Both the position numbers and the translations under genes were made by a program. From positions 2,387,501 to 2,451,500 of the forward strand of contig NZ_CP014544.1 in assembly GCF_001586255.1 (NCBI RefSeq): a stretch of 64,000 nt of DNA, given 5' to 3'. Position 1 is the first letter of the stretch. Each line of letters begins with the position of its first letter. Positions 62,403 to 64,000 of this stretch are shown in pieces. This DNA is from Zhongshania aliphaticivorans. Its GTDB lineage: Bacteria > Pseudomonadota > Gammaproteobacteria > Pseudomonadales > Spongiibacteraceae. A model generated the notes under the pieces. The model searched no databases and had not been told where the DNA came from. It saw only the letters and a program-made list of their open reading frames with translations.

Positions 62403-63221
62403 ATGAGTAATGCCAATTTTAAAACCTGGCTCCATGAGATTATTTTTGGCACCGAACCTGGTCCCGGTCGCAACTTCGATATTTTTTTGATTGTGGTCAT
62501 ACTGAGTAGCGTCGCCGCTTTGTTTGTAGATTCGGTAGCATCTATCCACCAGCGCTACGGCGATTTCTTATTTGGCATAGAAGTTTTTTTTACCATTTTA
62601 TTCACGCTGGAGTATGGCGCGCGAATTTATTGTTCACCTAATCGACGCGCCTATATATTCAGTTTTTACGGCTTAATTGATCTACTCGCGACAATACCCA
62701 CGTATCTTTCCATTTTCATTCCCGGCGCCCAGCACTTATTGGTCATCCGAGTATTCAGAGTGCTGCGAGTTTTTAGGGTATTTAAGCTTTTTCACTATAT
62801 GAGCGAAGCCAATGTGCTGCTGCGTTCGCTGCTTGCATCACGGCGCAAAATATCTGTTTTCCTCGTTTCTGTGCTGACGGTAATCGTGGTTTTTGGCGCC
62901 TTGATGTATTTAATAGAAGGCCCTGAGAATGGCTTTACCAGTTTACCCAGAAGCATGTACTGGGCGATTGTGACCGTGACCACCGTCGGTTATGGCGACA
63001 TCGCACCCCACACCCCACTGGGCCAACTCGTTGCTGCTATGGCGATGATAACGAGCTACGCCATTATCGCCATTCCCACCGGCATTCTCAGTGCAGAATT
63101 AATTCAAGAAAGTCAGCGTATGATCACCAACCGCCAGTGTGTTAACTGTGCAAAATTTGGCCACGACAAAGAAGCCAATTACTGCAAGCACTGCGGCGAA
63201 AAAATGCCGCCGCCTCAATAA
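62403..63221 (+). CDS. voltage-gated-type potassium channel with C-terminal zinc ribbon
   Basis: 272 residues, six membrane helices. S4 is RVFRVLRVFRVFKLF, with Arg at every third position, and the pore has the K+ filter TVTTVGYGD, so it is KvAP/KvLm-like and inner-membrane. The end carries a compact ribbon C-x2-C-x12-C-x2-C (CVNC ... CKHCGEKM), which is an unusual addition for a bacterial Kv channel and may bind zinc or a partner. It is probably co-transcribed with bioA. Confidence 0.9.
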   Translation: MSNANFKTWLHEIIFGTEPGPGRNFDIFLIVVILSSVAALFVDSVASIHQRYGDFLFGIEVFFTILFTLEYGARIYCSPNRRAYIFSFYGLIDLLATIPTYLSIFIPGAQHLLVIRVFRVLRVFRVFKLFHYMSEANVLLRSLLASRRKISVFLVSVLTVIVVFGALMYLIEGPENGFTSLPRSMYWAIVTVTTVGYGDIAPHTPLGQLVAAMAMITSYAIIAIPTGILSAELIQESQRMITNRQCVNCAKFGHDKEANYCKHCGEKMPPPQ

Positions 63222-63244
63222 GCACAATGGGCATCAAATAAAAA

Positions 63245-63283
63245 AGCCAGTCGCGACAAATGAGGGGGAAACCGCGACTGGCT
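63245..63283 (-). terminator. minus-strand terminator hairpin
   Basis: AGCCAGTCGCG (63245-63255) and CGCGACTGGCT (63273-63283) form a perfect 11-bp stem. On the minus strand it is followed by TTTTT, so it would stop leftward transcription before the bioA-channel genes. On the plus strand no T-run follows. Confidence 0.65.
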
Positions 63284-63359
63284 GAGGGAAACTTCACTCT
63301 ATATAAATTGCTGTATCACTCAATCTTACTTGCAATAAGCAAAGTAACGCCGAGCAAGA

Positions 63360-63401
63360 AAACCAGACTTATTAAACCCTATGTCTTAATAAGTCTGGTT
63401 T
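63360..63401 (-). terminator. rho-independent terminator of the outer membrane protein gene
   Basis: A 15-bp perfect inverted repeat (63361-63375 with 63386-63400), 10-nt loop, followed on the minus strand by TTTTC. It starts 6 bp after the stop codon of the barrel protein. Confidence 0.8.
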
Positions 63402-63406
63402 GCATT

Positions 63407-63982
63407 TTAAAATACAAACCTAGCGCCCAGCTTCACGGTGTCCATATCCCCTTCCCAGTTTGAGGCTGGCGCGGGAAAGGTCGAGTCATCAAGGTCAATT
63501 TTGTAGCGATCGTACTCTAGCGCCACAACAATATGCTCACTTACCTTCAAGTCGGCACCGACACCGAAAAAAGGCTCATCGCCATCATAGCTTTGCTTAA
63601 ATCCTGCGGCGCGGAGATCCGCATCCCAAAATAGCTGCCCTGCTTTTGCATAGAGGCCCATTTGCTCGGTTAAGGGCAAGCGACCGACTACCGCCAAACC
63701 GTAGCCATCAACACTGGCTTTACCGACATCACCACCAAATGAACCGAAATCAATATAGCTAGCTTCAAAGCCTAAAAATTGATTGAGTTGTGCGCCCACT
63801 ATGGCTTCTTTAAAATCATCGTCTTCATCAAAATCGCCACCGCGATCCTTATAACCACCGTAATTGGCCCCGACGTATGCGTGTGGTCCTACCGTTGGAT
63901 TTGCAAACGCGGTAGATGCTAAGGTTGTTGTGCCAATAACAGCGGCAAGCAAGGCCAAGCTATGTGAATATAATGTGCGCAT
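63407..63982 (-). CDS. small outer membrane beta-barrel protein
   Basis: 191 residues with a signal peptide (ASTAFA). The mature part has eight amphipathic strand-like stretches: GPHAYVGANYGGYKDRGGDF, FLGFEASYIDFGSFGG, ... FFGVGADLKVSEHIVVALEY, ending MDTVKLGARFVF with the terminal Phe of outer-membrane barrels. It is like the OmpA-N-terminal/OmpW or Opacity-type 8-strand porins. Function unknown. Confidence 0.85.
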   Translation of the reverse strand: MRTLYSHSLALLAAVIGTTTLASTAFANPTVGPHAYVGANYGGYKDRGGDFDEDDDFKEAIVGAQLNQFLGFEASYIDFGSFGGDVGKASVDGYGLAVVGRLPLTEQMGLYAKAGQLFWDADLRAAGFKQSYDGDEPFFGVGADLKVSEHIVVALEYDRYKIDLDDSTFPAPASNWEGDMDTVKLGARFVF

Positions 63983-64000
63983 AAAATTTTCCTCTATGAA

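Overview
The window reads as a chromosomal segment of a marine-type gammaproteobacterium. Closest in feel are the Spongiibacteraceae/Cellvibrionales or Pseudomonas-like lineages. This is inferred from the zipA, ligA, smc, System I ccm, ttcA, tamAB and glrK-qseG-glrR genes and from FleN- and CheY-like proteins that closely resemble the Pseudomonas ones. No rRNA, tRNA, CRISPR array, insertion sequence or prophage was seen. About 57 protein genes are supported, and all except the leftmost (cut by the window edge) look intact.

Layout. (1) 1-8.7 kb: 5' end of a TonB-dependent receptor, a flavodoxin-like protein, glyoxalase I, and a minus-strand group of smc, zipA, ligA and a lysozyme-like lipoprotein. 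(2) 8.8-15.9 kb: a complete, tightly overlapped cytochrome c maturation operon, ccmA-B-C-D-E-F-G-H-I. (3) 16.0-22.7 kb: an unusual nine-gene minus-strand operon encoding a flagellar switch (C-ring) without a visible flagellum: a miniature FliF, FliG, an Hpt protein, FliM, FliN, a two-helix membrane protein, FleN/FlhG, a CheY-like receiver and a CheA-like protein without a kinase domain. (4) 22.9-25.1 kb: ttcA and mdh. (5) 25.2-42.1 kb: an apparent surface glycoconjugate locus. It holds a family-2 glycosyltransferase, an HlyD-type adaptor, a TolC-like outer membrane factor, a TackOD1/degenerate-GGDEF protein, glmS, a secreted GH18-like protein, the GlrK-QseG-GlrR sigma-54 regulatory system, and an 824-residue fusion of a SQD1-type sulfoquinovose synthase with a class V PLP enzyme. 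(6) 42.4-64 kb: housekeeping and accessory genes: nitroreductase, receiver protein, MFS transporter, tamA-tamB, SDR, two TetR regulators, a YbbA/YbbP-type ABC system with divergent tesA, DCC protein, FrnE-like oxidoreductase, AhpD-like protein, fumC, bioA, a voltage-gated-type K+ channel and a small outer-membrane barrel.

Two things stand out. First, the C-ring operon keeps the assembly interfaces (FliF C-tail, FliG EHPQ and MFxF motifs, FliM CheY-binding peptide, FliN). It has lost FliF RBM1/RBM2, the FliG torque Asp pair and the CheA kinase domain, which suggests a switch-like ring doing something other than rotating a flagellum. Its fleN-cheY-cheA'-ccmA order matches the Pseudomonas chemotaxis region, so it probably descends from it.

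Second, three sigma-54 (-24/-12) promoters lie in region 5, upstream of the tolC-type operon, of glmS and of the SQD1 fusion. Each has an 18-bp dyad resembling the E. coli GlrR site (TGTC-N10-GACA) 71-75 bp upstream of its -24 element. This points to one GlrR-controlled regulon in which GlmS supplies amino sugar, the fusion enzyme may make a sulfonated sugar nucleotide, the glycosyltransferase polymerises, and HlyD/TolC export. The function of the polymer is inference.
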